Below are positions 1-8,044 of a DNA stretch of 64,000 nt, in pieces. The notes under the pieces were generated by a model that ran no database searches, was not told the DNA's origin, and saw only the letters and a list, made by a program, of their open reading frames with translations. Both the position numbers and the translations under genes were made by a program. Position 1 is the stretch's first letter, and the number at the start of each line of letters is the position of its first letter. The stretch comes from Rubritalea profundi (GTDB lineage: Bacteria > Verrucomicrobiota > Verrucomicrobiia > Verrucomicrobiales > Akkermansiaceae): positions 3,865,780 through 3,929,779 of the forward strand of contig NZ_MQWA01000001.1 of NCBI RefSeq assembly GCF_002954445.1, read 5' to 3'.

Positions 1-1
1 A

Positions 2-85
2 GGAAGATTCGAACGCGGTGACAAGATTATCTTAGTCGTCTTCGGCGCCGGCCTCACCTGGGCTGCTACCGCAATCGAGTGGTAA
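2..85 (+). CDS. fabH: 3-oxoacyl-ACP synthase III, C-terminal fragment
   Basis: The window opens inside this gene, and only the last 27 residues are visible, ending in VFGAGLTWAATAIEW. The FGAGLTW block close to the C-terminus is the typical end of FabH, the condensing enzyme that starts fatty-acid synthesis from acetyl-CoA and malonyl-ACP in the cytoplasm. The catalytic Cys-His-Asn residues lie upstream of the window. A strong intrinsic terminator follows about 30 nt after the TAA, so this is the last gene of its transcript. The family call rests on a short but characteristic stretch. Confidence 0.8.
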   Translation, partial: GRFERGDKIILVVFGAGLTWAATAIEW

Positions 86-113
86 CTTCTTCTCCACTTG
101 CAAACTTTTTAGA

Positions 114-150
114 AACTCCGCATAGTCAATTTATGCGGAGTTCTTTTTTT
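114..150 (+). terminator. Rho-independent terminator after fabH
   Basis: A perfect 11-bp stem (114-124 pairing with 132-142) with a 7-nt loop is followed by CTTTTTTT at 143-150. It closes the fabH transcript. The T-run overlaps the proposed TTG start of the next gene, so that gene probably needs its own start signal or a different start. Confidence 0.9.
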
Positions 151-976
151 GTTAGCTTGTCTCACATTCTCGACTAGCTGGTTAGCCGCGGACACACTTG
201 ACGCCCCTAACATGGATGCTCAAGTAATCGATCAAGTGCCGATCCACGAACTTGCATGTGGCCCAGTAGCCCTGCTCAATGCCTATCAATTCAGCTCCGA
301 TGACTGGCGTGGCTCCACTCGTAAAATGACTGGCAGCCCACAGGAAAAATTCCACTACTTCACCAAGACTTATTGCTCACGATTTTCACGCAATGCGTAC
401 ATGAAGAGACGGTGGGATGATAAGAATGGTATTCGCCCAGACGACCTAACTGAAGCAATCAACGAGCTACACAAAAAAGCTCATCTCCCCACGGTGCGCC
501 TGGAGAGACTTTTCCTAACTAAAGATCAAACCCACCGAGAGCTTCTAGTAAAACTTCACGCTAGCATTACACAGTCACTGAAGAACGGGTTTCCTCCTCT
601 CCTTTACATATCGAGATTTGTTAAAATCACCTCGGCCACTGGCGGACACCGATGGTCCGAAGTCAGTAGTCACTTCATCACAATCACCAGCACCCCCCAG
701 AAGCTAGAACCAGATAGCCGAAGTTGCAGCTTCAGCTGTGTCGACCCATGGGGAGGCCGTAAAGGCTGCACGAGCTTCACCATTAGCGAATCTACATTCT
801 TCGCCAATGACATCACCAATCGGAAAAATAAACAGCTCCGCAAAAATCCCACACTCGTGGTTCCTCGAAACGCTTTTGGAGTTGGAGCTAGTTTCGTGGC
901 CTCAAATCTACCTCAAGTGGTAGCTACAACTCATCTACTAGTGGCGGAGTCCGCGCCAACCGCTATAGCTCCCTAA
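149..976 (+). CDS. Secreted C39-like (papain-fold) peptidase-related protein
   Basis: This 275-residue protein starts with a short hydrophobic stretch (LACLTFSTSWLAA) that could be a signal peptide. It then carries three blocks in the order expected for a C39-like cysteine peptidase fold: ACGPVALLNAY near residue 36 (candidate catalytic Cys), SSHFITI near residue 170 (candidate His) and VDPWGGRKG near residue 195 (candidate Asp). The family is known for peptide cleavage, and some members are inactive; the substrate here is unknown. The TTG start falls in the T-tract of the preceding terminator, and the frame is closed by a TAG at 110-112. The alternative is an ATG at 211, which would lose the signal sequence. 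It is an isolated gene with no functional partner nearby. Confidence 0.6.
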   Translation: MLACLTFSTSWLAADTLDAPNMDAQVIDQVPIHELACGPVALLNAYQFSSDDWRGSTRKMTGSPQEKFHYFTKTYCSRFSRNAYMKRRWDDKNGIRPDDLTEAINELHKKAHLPTVRLERLFLTKDQTHRELLVKLHASITQSLKNGFPPLLYISRFVKITSATGGHRWSEVSSHFITITSTPQKLEPDSRSCSFSCVDPWGGRKGCTSFTISESTFFANDITNRKNKQLRKNPTLVVPRNAFGVGASFVASNLPQVVATTHLLVAESAPTAIAP

Positions 977-1030
977 AGGAACCTATGGCAACTACCGCCC
1001 ATCGGAGTGCTCTGCAAAAGGATACTAAAA

Positions 1031-1135
1031 GCGATCCGTGAAAACTTGTGTAATTAGTGGTAAAAAAAACAGTTCCATCAACCACACAAGCTTTCGAACA
1101 TTTTGCAACTTTCGCGATAAAAAAACTCGAGTAGG
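1031..1135. repeat. Dispersed intergenic repeat, copy 1
   Basis: This noncoding stretch lies between two convergent genes. It contains TGTGTAATTAGTGGTAAAAA, then TTCCATCA, then ACTTTCGCG, in the same order as the stretch at 48080-48165 (GTGTAATTGGTG, CGTGGTAAAAAAAGCTTCATCA, ACTTTCGCG). It looks like a degenerate member of a scattered intergenic repeat family. No function can be assigned. Confidence 0.55.
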
Positions 1136-1136
1136 C

Positions 1137-2483
1137 CTAGAATTCTCCGTGCCACTGCAGGTAGATATTTGCGAAATTTGTGCCTCCAGAAATATCACCA
1201 AATGCTGATGAGCTTTCATACATCCCTGAGCGATGGTGAATACCATAACCTAACCAAAGGTCTTCAAGTTTGTTAGATTTAAACACATCACCGATATTGA
1301 GGTCCAGTGTGAGGTCTAGGTAGTTCATCAATTTACTCTCTTCGAAACCTTTTTGCTCTAACTCGGAGCTCTCATAGTAGGTGAGTGAATCAGCATAGGA
1401 AATACCCTCTGCGATACCGAGACGCAATCTCCAAGGTGTAGGGAATGTGTAGAACCCTTTGAAAGCCAACACCCACTCCGTGGAAGAGTCCTGAACATCC
1501 GATGAATAATGGTAAGAAAAACCTGGTGTGATGTACATTTCGATAGGCACTCCAAAAATACTATCTGCAAGCGGATGTCCGTAGAAAATAGAAGTCACAT
1601 TGACGTCTGCGCCATCGTCAGTCTTGTGCTCACCAAAGATCATGTTTTGGAAATCCGATGACGTACCCCAGCCTTGGGAAAGACGCCAATAAGGTTTCGC
1701 TTCCAGTGTGCTCACCTCAGCTCGCTCATCTCCATCATAAAACCCGAAACCTAAATAAAGTTCGTAGGCAAAATCATCTTCGACAGCGCGGCTCTTAGAT
1801 GCCTCTGACCCAAGCCAAGCGCCTTCGACTCGCCCTTCGAGGTGGAGGTTGCTGACTACACGGCGGCGAGCCTTGAATCGAGCACGCGCTTCGATTCCCT
1901 CACTCAAGTCGTAGGTGTCCACACCATAGTAGTGGGAGTTAAATTCTGAACCAGTGAAGCGGATCTCTAACTCAGGGAAGAACCTCCAGTTAGGTTTACT
2001 GTAATCGCCAGCCCAACGTGCAGCAGAATGGAATCTGCCTTGTGGATCACTGAGCACATCAAATTGTAACTGGGATTGCTCATCGAGCTTCCAGAACGCC
2101 TGCAAGCCCATGTCCAAAGTATTGCCATTCACCTTGTCGATAAACTCGGCGGGAATATCCGTGAACCGGTGACGTGCCAGTGCATTGAATCCATACTTAT
2201 CACCTTCCCAGAGTTTCACACCGCCGTAGTCACCACGGAGGAAGAAGCGCTCACCTTCGTAGTAGAATAGTGGGAAAATATCTGATGTCGCCTTGTCATC
2301 AGACGCATAAGGAACACTAGCATAGCGCACCCCCATAGCGACGCCCCACTGAGGCAATAGATCTTCGCCAGTCGAGAACTTAACAGGAGCCTTGGATGTA
2401 TCCTCCCGGCTTGCGGGTAAATCACCGGCAGTCAGAAATCCTGAACAAAAAAATGGTAGGAGAGTTAGCTTTGCTTTATTCAC
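1137..2483 (-). CDS. MipA/OmpV-family outer-membrane beta-barrel, long form
   Basis: The reading frame can start at a TTG (2519) or a GTG (2483). The GTG is preferred because it places a normal signal peptide (KAKLTLLPFFCSGFLTA) at the N-terminus. The next part, with PLFYYEGERFFLRGDYGGV and KYGFNALARHRF, is typical of MipA/OmpV proteins, which are outer-membrane barrels; some scaffold murein enzymes. Alternating aromatic and polar residues continue to an aromatic C-terminal end (YLQWHGEF), as in barrels inserted by the BAM machinery. At about 450 residues it is far longer than the usual 250-270, so a second barrel-like half follows the MipA part. That half contains GYGIHHRSG, which recalls PagL-like barrels. 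Confidence 0.7.
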   Translation of the reverse strand: MNKAKLTLLPFFCSGFLTAGDLPASREDTSKAPVKFSTGEDLLPQWGVAMGVRYASVPYASDDKATSDIFPLFYYEGERFFLRGDYGGVKLWEGDKYGFNALARHRFTDIPAEFIDKVNGNTLDMGLQAFWKLDEQSQLQFDVLSDPQGRFHSAARWAGDYSKPNWRFFPELEIRFTGSEFNSHYYGVDTYDLSEGIEARARFKARRRVVSNLHLEGRVEGAWLGSEASKSRAVEDDFAYELYLGFGFYDGDERAEVSTLEAKPYWRLSQGWGTSSDFQNMIFGEHKTDDGADVNVTSIFYGHPLADSIFGVPIEMYITPGFSYHYSSDVQDSSTEWVLAFKGFYTFPTPWRLRLGIAEGISYADSLTYYESSELEQKGFEESKLMNYLDLTLDLNIGDVFKSNKLEDLWLGYGIHHRSGMYESSSAFGDISGGTNFANIYLQWHGEF

Positions 2484-2712
2484 GCTGGAATTGCTAATGA
2501 AGTCTCCACTAATAGTCAACGGCTAGTTAAGTCTAAGCTCTAACTAACTCGTTGATCATTCTTGTTTTCTAACCTCAGACTACCCAAATTTTTCAGCTCG
2601 CGTGGTGAAAGGAGAAATGAAGCTACCAGACTTTGTCGCCGAACTTTCGGTACTTGCTTCAATTAGAACCTCCGTAGAACAATAGACCTCATCACTGTTT
2701 TGAGAGATTTAG

Positions 2713-3978
2713 CTACACGCTGTAAATCTTACTCACCTCTTCTGCAATGATTGCGATCCCATCCTTCACCACGTTTTCCTCCATGGTAAATGTCATGCGA
2801 ATACACTCGCTACGGTGCTTCCAGTCGGCATCACCGAGGCCGAAGAAGAAATAGTTACCGGGAACGATGAGAACGCCACGCTTCTTCAGTCTTTCGTAGA
2901 GTTCTTTCGCTGTAACGGGCATGTCTTCAAACCAGATCCACAAAAATAAAGCCCCTTCGCTCAGATGTACTCGGTATGGAATGTTAGTATCAAATGATTC
3001 AGCAACCCACTCTTGAGCTTTCCTAGATTTCTCCACATAGAATGGCTTAACTACCTCATTACTGAGTCGTAACACCTCACCACTTCGCACGAGCGGCTCC
3101 ATGATTGTTTGCCCAACATTGCTGTTCGCCAAGCCGACGATTGCGCTCATTGATGCCACAGCTGAGGCTATTTCCTCTGGAGCAACCACAATTCCTGTGC
3201 GCGTTCCGGGCAGACCAATTTTTGAAAGGCTCAGGGTTAGAATAGTATTCTCATTCCACAAAGGATTAGCATCGGCAAAAAAGATATTAGGAAACGGCGC
3301 CCCGTAGGCATTGTCGATAATAAGCGGGATTTCATTTTCTTCAGCTAAAGCAGACAGCTTTGCCATCTCATTATCTGTCAGGACATTGCCAGTCGGGTTA
3401 GTTGGTCTAGACACACAAATTGCCGCTATTTCATCGGTAATTTCAAGATTCTCAAAATCGACACGGTACTTGAATTGGTGCTCACCGATCAATTCAATCT
3501 TTGGCTTCACTGCAGTGAAGAAATCTTCCCCTACAGACTGGTTCGAATAACCAATGTATTCTGGCACTAGGGGCAAAAGTATTTTCTTACGGCGTCCATC
3601 GCGAGTGCGTCCCGCTAAGGCATTAAAGAGAAAGAAAAATGCCGTCTGGCCACCAGCTGTGATGGCTATATTCATCTCAGTAACATTCCAGCCCAGATGC
3701 TCAGAAAAGAGTTGTGCTAAGGCTGAGATGAATTTGGGGTTCCCTTTCGGTGGATCATAGTTTCCCACCATCGCCTCCATAGCTCCTGGAGTCTCCATTA
3801 TCTCTACCATCCGACGACGCCAAATCGCGTTCATCTCTGGAATACTACCAGGCTGGCCGCCTCCGAGCATCTTAATATCTGGTCCACCATGCACCATTGC
3901 ATTACCGAGATCATCCATGAGCTCCTCGATACCGCTCCCCCCACAGAGGTTATTTCCGAATATTGAAAAATCTATCAT
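2713..3978 (-). CDS. avtA: Valine--pyruvate aminotransferase
   Basis: This 421-residue fold-type I PLP aminotransferase resembles AvtA, which exchanges the amino group between valine and pyruvate (alanine) in the cytoplasm. The start MIDFSIFGNNLCGGSGIEEL and the block LGGGQPGSIPEMN are characteristic of AvtA. The PLP lysine lies in LSLSKIGLPGTRTG, and SRPTNPTGNV is the substrate/cofactor loop. The length matches the family. It is separated from both neighbours by 80-200 nt and seems to be a single-gene unit. It fits with ilvC at 11960 in branched-chain amino acid metabolism, although the two are not linked in an operon. Confidence 0.9.
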   Translation of the reverse strand: MIDFSIFGNNLCGGSGIEELMDDLGNAMVHGGPDIKMLGGGQPGSIPEMNAIWRRRMVEIMETPGAMEAMVGNYDPPKGNPKFISALAQLFSEHLGWNVTEMNIAITAGGQTAFFFLFNALAGRTRDGRRKKILLPLVPEYIGYSNQSVGEDFFTAVKPKIELIGEHQFKYRVDFENLEITDEIAAICVSRPTNPTGNVLTDNEMAKLSALAEENEIPLIIDNAYGAPFPNIFFADANPLWNENTILTLSLSKIGLPGTRTGIVVAPEEIASAVASMSAIVGLANSNVGQTIMEPLVRSGEVLRLSNEVVKPFYVEKSRKAQEWVAESFDTNIPYRVHLSEGALFLWIWFEDMPVTAKELYERLKKRGVLIVPGNYFFFGLGDADWKHRSECIRMTFTMEENVVKDGIAIIAEEVSKIYSV

Positions 3979-4066
3979 AATTATAAACGCGATAGCTAGT
4001 AGCGCCTATGGCGCTTATACTGCTAGAACAAAGGAAAACCATCAGAATTTAGCTATTTTTTAAGCC

Positions 4067-4537
4067 CTAAGCTCGCTTTCTAGCGCCAACTCTCAGTCGC
4101 GGGTAGCGCCAGATGAAATAAACCCATAGAAAAAAAGCAACATCTATAGGAATCCACCAAACAGCTGACACATAATAGTCACCAATCACTAAAGAATTCG
4201 CAGGGTAGAAAAATGTAATCCCCCCAGCTATGGCATCGCAGAAAAGGTGCAAAACATAGGCTGAGATAAGTATCCACCCACAGTTGAAATCGAGTTTGGT
4301 GGACTTCAATTTAGAAAGAATCAGCACAACAAGGCTAAACCCAAGCAAGCCAAACACACTGTGCGACCAACTAGACAACCGTGCCTCTAGGATGAAATGC
4401 GGATTGAGCAAATCAGGTGTAGCTCCAGCTAGGGCAATCATCATGTAGGTTTTCAAAGAAAGAGCCTCATGAGACTTAAGCTTCCTGTAGAGATAAACTC
4501 CCAGAACTGGCAAAAGTGCATGCGTGATCGTATTCAT
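4067..4537 (-). CDS. Membrane-bound metal-dependent hydrolase, YdjM/DUF457 family
   Basis: This 156-residue integral membrane protein starts NTITHALLPVLG, with the early His of the YdjM-like family. It continues with GATPDLLNPHF, the conserved Pro-Asp motif, and has about four hydrophobic segments. A later His-Asp pair (LHLFCDA) completes the putative metal site. Such proteins are annotated as inner-membrane metal-dependent hydrolases, but their substrate is unknown. It lies 7 nt downstream of a small two-TM protein on the same strand, so the two are probably cotranscribed. Confidence 0.7.
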   Translation of the reverse strand: MNTITHALLPVLGVYLYRKLKSHEALSLKTYMMIALAGATPDLLNPHFILEARLSSWSHSVFGLLGFSLVVLILSKLKSTKLDFNCGWILISAYVLHLFCDAIAGGITFFYPANSLVIGDYYVSAVWWIPIDVAFFLWVYFIWRYPRLRVGARKRA

Positions 4538-4544
4538 CTTAGTC

Positions 4545-4760
4545 TTACGAAATGTGCATCCTCATTGCTAACAAAACGGCCCCCAAGCAACTGCCCAATA
4601 ATGGAACTGAATAAATAAGCTGAAGCGATACAAAATCCAGCTGAGAAAGGTGCATCACAATCATGAAAATCATAGTGACCAGCATCAAGGGCAGTGCCCA
4701 AAAAATAGGATTCAACCAATACACACAACTAGGATAAGGATTTCGTGTAGTATACTTCAT
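4545..4760 (-). CDS. Small hypothetical membrane protein
   Basis: This 71-residue protein starts MKYTTRNPYPS and has two hydrophobic segments (about residues 15-38 and 45-65). The frame is preferred over an overlapping minus-strand frame because it has an ATG, a normal two-TM hydropathy pattern and close spacing (7 nt) to the DUF457 gene downstream. It matches no family that I recognise. Confidence 0.5.
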   Translation of the reverse strand: MKYTTRNPYPSCVYWLNPIFWALPLMLVTMIFMIVMHLSQLDFVSLQLIYSVPLLGSCLGAVLLAMRMHIS

Positions 4761-4810
4761 ACCAGCAGTTTACGGATTTACTCCCGCTCCACTAGCTAAA
4801 TTTATGGTGA

Positions 4811-5248
4811 CTACTCATCACTCGCTGCCACATCACTCTCGGAGAGTGGCAAATCCGCAGCTAGGAGTCCTTGCGGCACTACTGTCATTATGGACACATA
4901 GCCTTCATCCCCCTTCTCATTCTGAACATGCATATAGCTACCATTCAACCCGAGCACATTCAAAACTACTCCCTGACTTAAATGTTTTTGTGGTCTGGTT
5001 CTACCGCTTGGGTATTGAGAGTACATTGGAGTCTTTGGTTGAGCGACCTCGACATAATCACCTACACGGTAAGCTCCATCAGCAGTCTCTATAGCCTCTG
5101 TAGTACGGGCTCGACTAAAACTAACTGGGTCTAGTGGGTTCACTCCACTTGTAGGTAGTGAAATCTGAGCCTCTGACTCAGCAAAATTACAGCCAATCAT
5201 CGACACACACCAGCCAACCGACAAAAAAGACAAGATGAGCAGTTTCAT
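4811..5248 (-). CDS. Lipoprotein with SH3-like domain
   Basis: The 145-residue product starts MKLLILSFLSVGWCVSMIGC, a lipoprotein signal peptide with the lipobox Cys at residue 20. After a polar linker, residues about 60-125 (YRVGDYVEV, VVLNVLGLNGSYMHVQNEKG, GYVSIMTVV) look like a bacterial SH3-like domain. Such domains often bind cell-wall peptides, so attachment to an inner or outer membrane with a role near peptidoglycan is plausible but inferred. The neighbouring gene on each side is on the same strand at more than 50 nt, so an operon is uncertain. Confidence 0.6.
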   Translation of the reverse strand: MKLLILSFLSVGWCVSMIGCNFAESEAQISLPTSGVNPLDPVSFSRARTTEAIETADGAYRVGDYVEVAQPKTPMYSQYPSGRTRPQKHLSQGVVLNVLGLNGSYMHVQNEKGDEGYVSIMTVVPQGLLAADLPLSESDVAASDE

Positions 5249-5328
5249 ATCTCACATAATGCACCCGTTCCCTCTCACGTTCAAACTCTTAGCGTATCGG
5301 ACGCAATTGCCATGATCAGAGTAGATAC

Positions 5329-5360
5329 AAAAAATGCGCAACAGCAAAGCCGATGCGCAT
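5329..5360 (-). terminator. Intrinsic terminator downstream of the 5384-5692 gene
   Basis: Read on the minus strand, ATGCGCA (5360-5354) pairs perfectly with TGCGCAT (5340-5334) across a 13-nt loop and runs into TTTTTTG. This is a 7-bp stem with a U-tract, correctly placed to end the minus-strand gene whose stop is at 5384. Confidence 0.7.
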
Positions 5361-5383
5361 CTTACAAATGAGTGCTTAATCAC

Positions 5384-5692
5384 CTAGATTCCAATCTCGT
5401 CACTGTAGATATCCACATCAGGAATAGCTGCACCATCACGGATGTTCGCTAAAGTGCGCCGACTGCCACGACGTGTGCTTGGTCCCGCCACTTTTTTCTT
5501 CACCACATCAGCTACACATGGCGCAATTGCAGCCATACCAAGACAAAAGAGAGACACTGCCACTGGCCGACGCGCACCTCGGTGCATCATATCACCCAAG
5601 AAAATACCTGCAGCTGCACCAAATAATGCAGGCGCCGCAGCAGATGATTTATCAACCCATTTCTTTGAAGTTTCACTTTGTCCGTAATCCAT
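5384..5692 (-). CDS. Small hypothetical membrane protein
   Basis: This 102-residue protein starts MDYGQSETSKKW. It has two Ala/Gly-rich hydrophobic stretches (about residues 17-35 and 43-63) separated by a basic loop (RGARRP), then a basic linker (RRGSRRTL) and an acidic C-terminus. It is probably an inner-membrane hairpin protein. I recognise no family. The gene has its own downstream terminator and lies divergent from manC. Confidence 0.5.
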   Translation of the reverse strand: MDYGQSETSKKWVDKSSAAAPALFGAAAGIFLGDMMHRGARRPVAVSLFCLGMAAIAPCVADVVKKKVAGPSTRRGSRRTLANIRDGAAIPDVDIYSDEIGI

Positions 5693-5785
5693 GAATTCAA
5701 AGTAATCTCTATCAGCTCCAAAAAAAAGCCCAAATCTTCTACTTTTCTTATTTTATAGTCACGCGATGCATTGCAGGTTCAATCC

Positions 5786-6859
5786 ATGGCTGAAACATAC
5801 GCACTAATCCTCGCTGGCGGCAGCGGCACCAGATTCTGGCCGCTCTCACGCGACGCCAAACCTAAGCAATTACTAAACCTTTTAGGTGACACCACTTTAC
5901 TTAATCAGACTATTACTAGACTTGAGGGTTTGATCCCTAAAGAGAATATTCTAATTCTAACCAACGAGCTACAAATTGATGCGGTTAGGGAGGTCGCCAG
6001 TGAACTTCCCAAAGAAAACATTTTTGCGGAGCCCGCCAAGCGTGACACAGCTCCGGCTGTAGCCTTAGGTGTTGGACTTATCGCAGCACGCGACCCAGGG
6101 GCGACAATGATTGTCCTGCCCGCCGACCAATTGATCGATGATGTCGCGAACTTTCACGATGTCCTCACTGACGCCATCACCACCGCTCAGCAAACCGAGT
6201 CACTCCTCACAATCGGCATCAAACCCACTTGGGCTTGCCCATCCTATGGCTATGTAGAACGGGGTGCCCCAAGCGCTCTAGCTCCTGTTGGAATCAAAAA
6301 TATCCCGCACGACGTCACTTGTTTTAGGGAAAAGCCCGCGCCAGAGCTTGCTGAGAAATTCATCAAACAAGGAAACTTCGCATGGAATGCAGGGATGTTC
6401 ATCTGGTCGATTCCGACAGTTGTGCATGAACTCGAACTCCATGCGCCAGAGCTAGCAGGCTTTATTAGCCAGCTCATGGAATCCGACGACATCAAAGCCA
6501 CGGTTGCGGACAAGTTCTCAAAGCTCACCCCAATCTCTATCGATTACGCGCTGATGGAGAAAGCGGCTCACGTGCTCAATATCGAAGCTAGCTTCGACTG
6601 GGATGATGTTGGCTCCTGGGTTTCCGTTGCCAAATACCTCGATGACGCGGAAGGCGACAACAAATCCAACAGCCCTCTCAAAGTGGTAGAAAGCCATAAC
6701 AACATCATTTTCACTGAGTCGAAACAAACTCAGGTTGCTATGCTGGGCGTCAGCGATCTCATCGTCGTGCAAACTGGTGACTCCATCCTCATCGCAAATC
6801 GCCATCAAGCAGATGACATCAAAAAGCTCGTAGCATTGCTCCCTGAAGAGCTAACCTAG
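5786..6859 (+). CDS. manC: Mannose-1-phosphate guanylyltransferase
   Basis: This cytoplasmic nucleotidyltransferase makes GDP-mannose from mannose-1-phosphate and GTP, for glycan synthesis. The signature AGGSGTRFWPLSRDAKPKQ sits at the N-terminus, followed by VLPADQLIDD (metal/nucleotide site), SYGYVERG, FREKP and FAWNAGMFIW. The length (357 residues from the ATG) matches the short monofunctional form without the phosphomannose-isomerase domain. The frame extends up to a TTG at 5771, but the ATG at 5786 puts the family's usual MAETYALILAGG start in place. A small DUF3634-like gene starts 1 nt after its stop. Confidence 0.92.
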   Translation: MAETYALILAGGSGTRFWPLSRDAKPKQLLNLLGDTTLLNQTITRLEGLIPKENILILTNELQIDAVREVASELPKENIFAEPAKRDTAPAVALGVGLIAARDPGATMIVLPADQLIDDVANFHDVLTDAITTAQQTESLLTIGIKPTWACPSYGYVERGAPSALAPVGIKNIPHDVTCFREKPAPELAEKFIKQGNFAWNAGMFIWSIPTVVHELELHAPELAGFISQLMESDDIKATVADKFSKLTPISIDYALMEKAAHVLNIEASFDWDDVGSWVSVAKYLDDAEGDNKSNSPLKVVESHNNIIFTESKQTQVAMLGVSDLIVVQTGDSILIANRHQADDIKKLVALLPEELT

Positions 6860-6860
6860 C

Positions 6861-7151
6861 ATGTCAAAATTTCTCTCACTATTATGGGCTTCTCAGCCCA
6901 TTTATCGACTTGGCGAGAGAATCTCGACGAGAGGCACACCTTTGGTTCATTTACGAATCAAAGGTGGCAACTGTGTTTGGAAATCTGGCACCCTTTCATC
7001 AGCAACAACACGTACGATTACAGGTTTACTAAGAGAAGCTAACATCTCTAACGCCGTCGTTAAGAGGTATAGAGACAAAGGCTTCCATTTCTCACCTAGC
7101 ATTCCAGAAGCTATGCGACAAAAGTTGAGAAATGTCCTTTCGTTGTCCTGA
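6861..7151 (+). CDS. DUF3634-like small protein
   Basis: The 96-residue product starts on an ATG one base after the manC stop codon, so it is probably translationally coupled to it. A hydrophobic N-terminus (FLSLLWASQPI) is followed by a compact domain: VHLRIKGGNCVWKSG, then ITGLLREANISNAVVKRY, then GFHFSPSIPEAMRQKLRNVL. The last block resembles the end of DUF3634 proteins, whose function is unknown. The assignment is from memory of the family pattern. The stop lies 1 nt from the stop of the convergent xerD gene. Confidence 0.5.
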   Translation: MSKFLSLLWASQPIYRLGERISTRGTPLVHLRIKGGNCVWKSGTLSSATTRTITGLLREANISNAVVKRYRDKGFHFSPSIPEAMRQKLRNVLSLS

Positions 7152-7152
7152 T

Positions 7153-8037
7153 TTACCCTCTCGGGTGAAACTGCTGATGCAGCCCCTTCAGGCGTTTCTG
7201 ATCTACATGGGTATAGATTTGGGTCGTGGAGATATCCGCATGGCCTAGCATTTCCTGAATCACTCGTAAATCAGCACCATTCTCCAGAAGATGCGTGGCA
7301 AAGCAATGGCGGAACAAGTGCGGGTACATTTTCGTTTCTATCCCAGCGTTACTAGCCCGTTGTTTCACGATAGATCTCACTCTATCCGTACTTAAAGCCC
7401 CTCCCCTAACGGAGATAAATACGTGTGAGCTCGTTTTTGAAGTAACCAGATCCCCACGCTCGGCACGCAGGTACATCTCTATAGCATTCCGGGCGGCATC
7501 CCCCACTGGCACAAGGCGCGTTTTATTCCCCTTACCCGTGACTCGCACCACAGCCTCTTCGCTATCGTAATGCTCCAGCCTCAGCTGACAAATCTCTGAC
7601 AAGCGAAGCCCTGATGCATAAAATAATTCTAGTAAAGCACGGTCTCGCTTACCCAGCCGCTTCATTGTATCGATCGACTCTAACAATGATGTAAGCAGCT
7701 CAACTGAAACAGTATCCGGCAAGTAGCCTTCTACTTTTGGCGCAATCAAAGGCTCAGCCACATCCGCAATGACATGACCCTTGCTAGTAAGGTAGCGGAA
7801 AAATACCTTTAGGTGAACCACTAGGATCCTCAGTGAGGAATTCCCTAGCGACTCATCTTTGCGCTTTGCGACGAAGCTAGCCAACTCCTCAGTGCCGATA
7901 TCCTGCAGCAAATGATCCCCGTCGGCTGCCCACTGACGCAAAGCATCCAAGCTCTGCCTAACTGATGACTGATAGGACGTGGAGAGACCCCGCTCAACCG
8001 CAAGGTACATGATAAATTTTTCAATCTCCCCGTCCAT
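7153..8037 (-). CDS. xerD: Tyrosine recombinase XerD
   Basis: This site-specific recombinase would act with XerC (35102-36004 here) to resolve chromosome dimers at dif. It has an N-terminal SAM-like DNA-binding domain (about residues 1-85) and a C-terminal catalytic domain with the full set of residues: Arg in SGLRLSEICQL, Lys in TGKGNKTRLVPVG, HLFRH (His-x-x-Arg), GHADISTTQ (His) and the Tyr nucleophile in IYTHV. The ending LHQQFHPRG resembles E. coli XerD more than XerC. The frame extends to 8094 inside mpl, but the ATG at 8037 starts after the mpl stop and gives the normal length (294 residues). Spacing to mpl is 7 nt, so cotranscription is likely. Confidence 0.9.
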   Translation of the reverse strand: MDGEIEKFIMYLAVERGLSTSYQSSVRQSLDALRQWAADGDHLLQDIGTEELASFVAKRKDESLGNSSLRILVVHLKVFFRYLTSKGHVIADVAEPLIAPKVEGYLPDTVSVELLTSLLESIDTMKRLGKRDRALLELFYASGLRLSEICQLRLEHYDSEEAVVRVTGKGNKTRLVPVGDAARNAIEMYLRAERGDLVTSKTSSHVFISVRGGALSTDRVRSIVKQRASNAGIETKMYPHLFRHCFATHLLENGADLRVIQEMLGHADISTTQIYTHVDQKRLKGLHQQFHPRG

Positions 8038-8044
8038 AGAAGTA

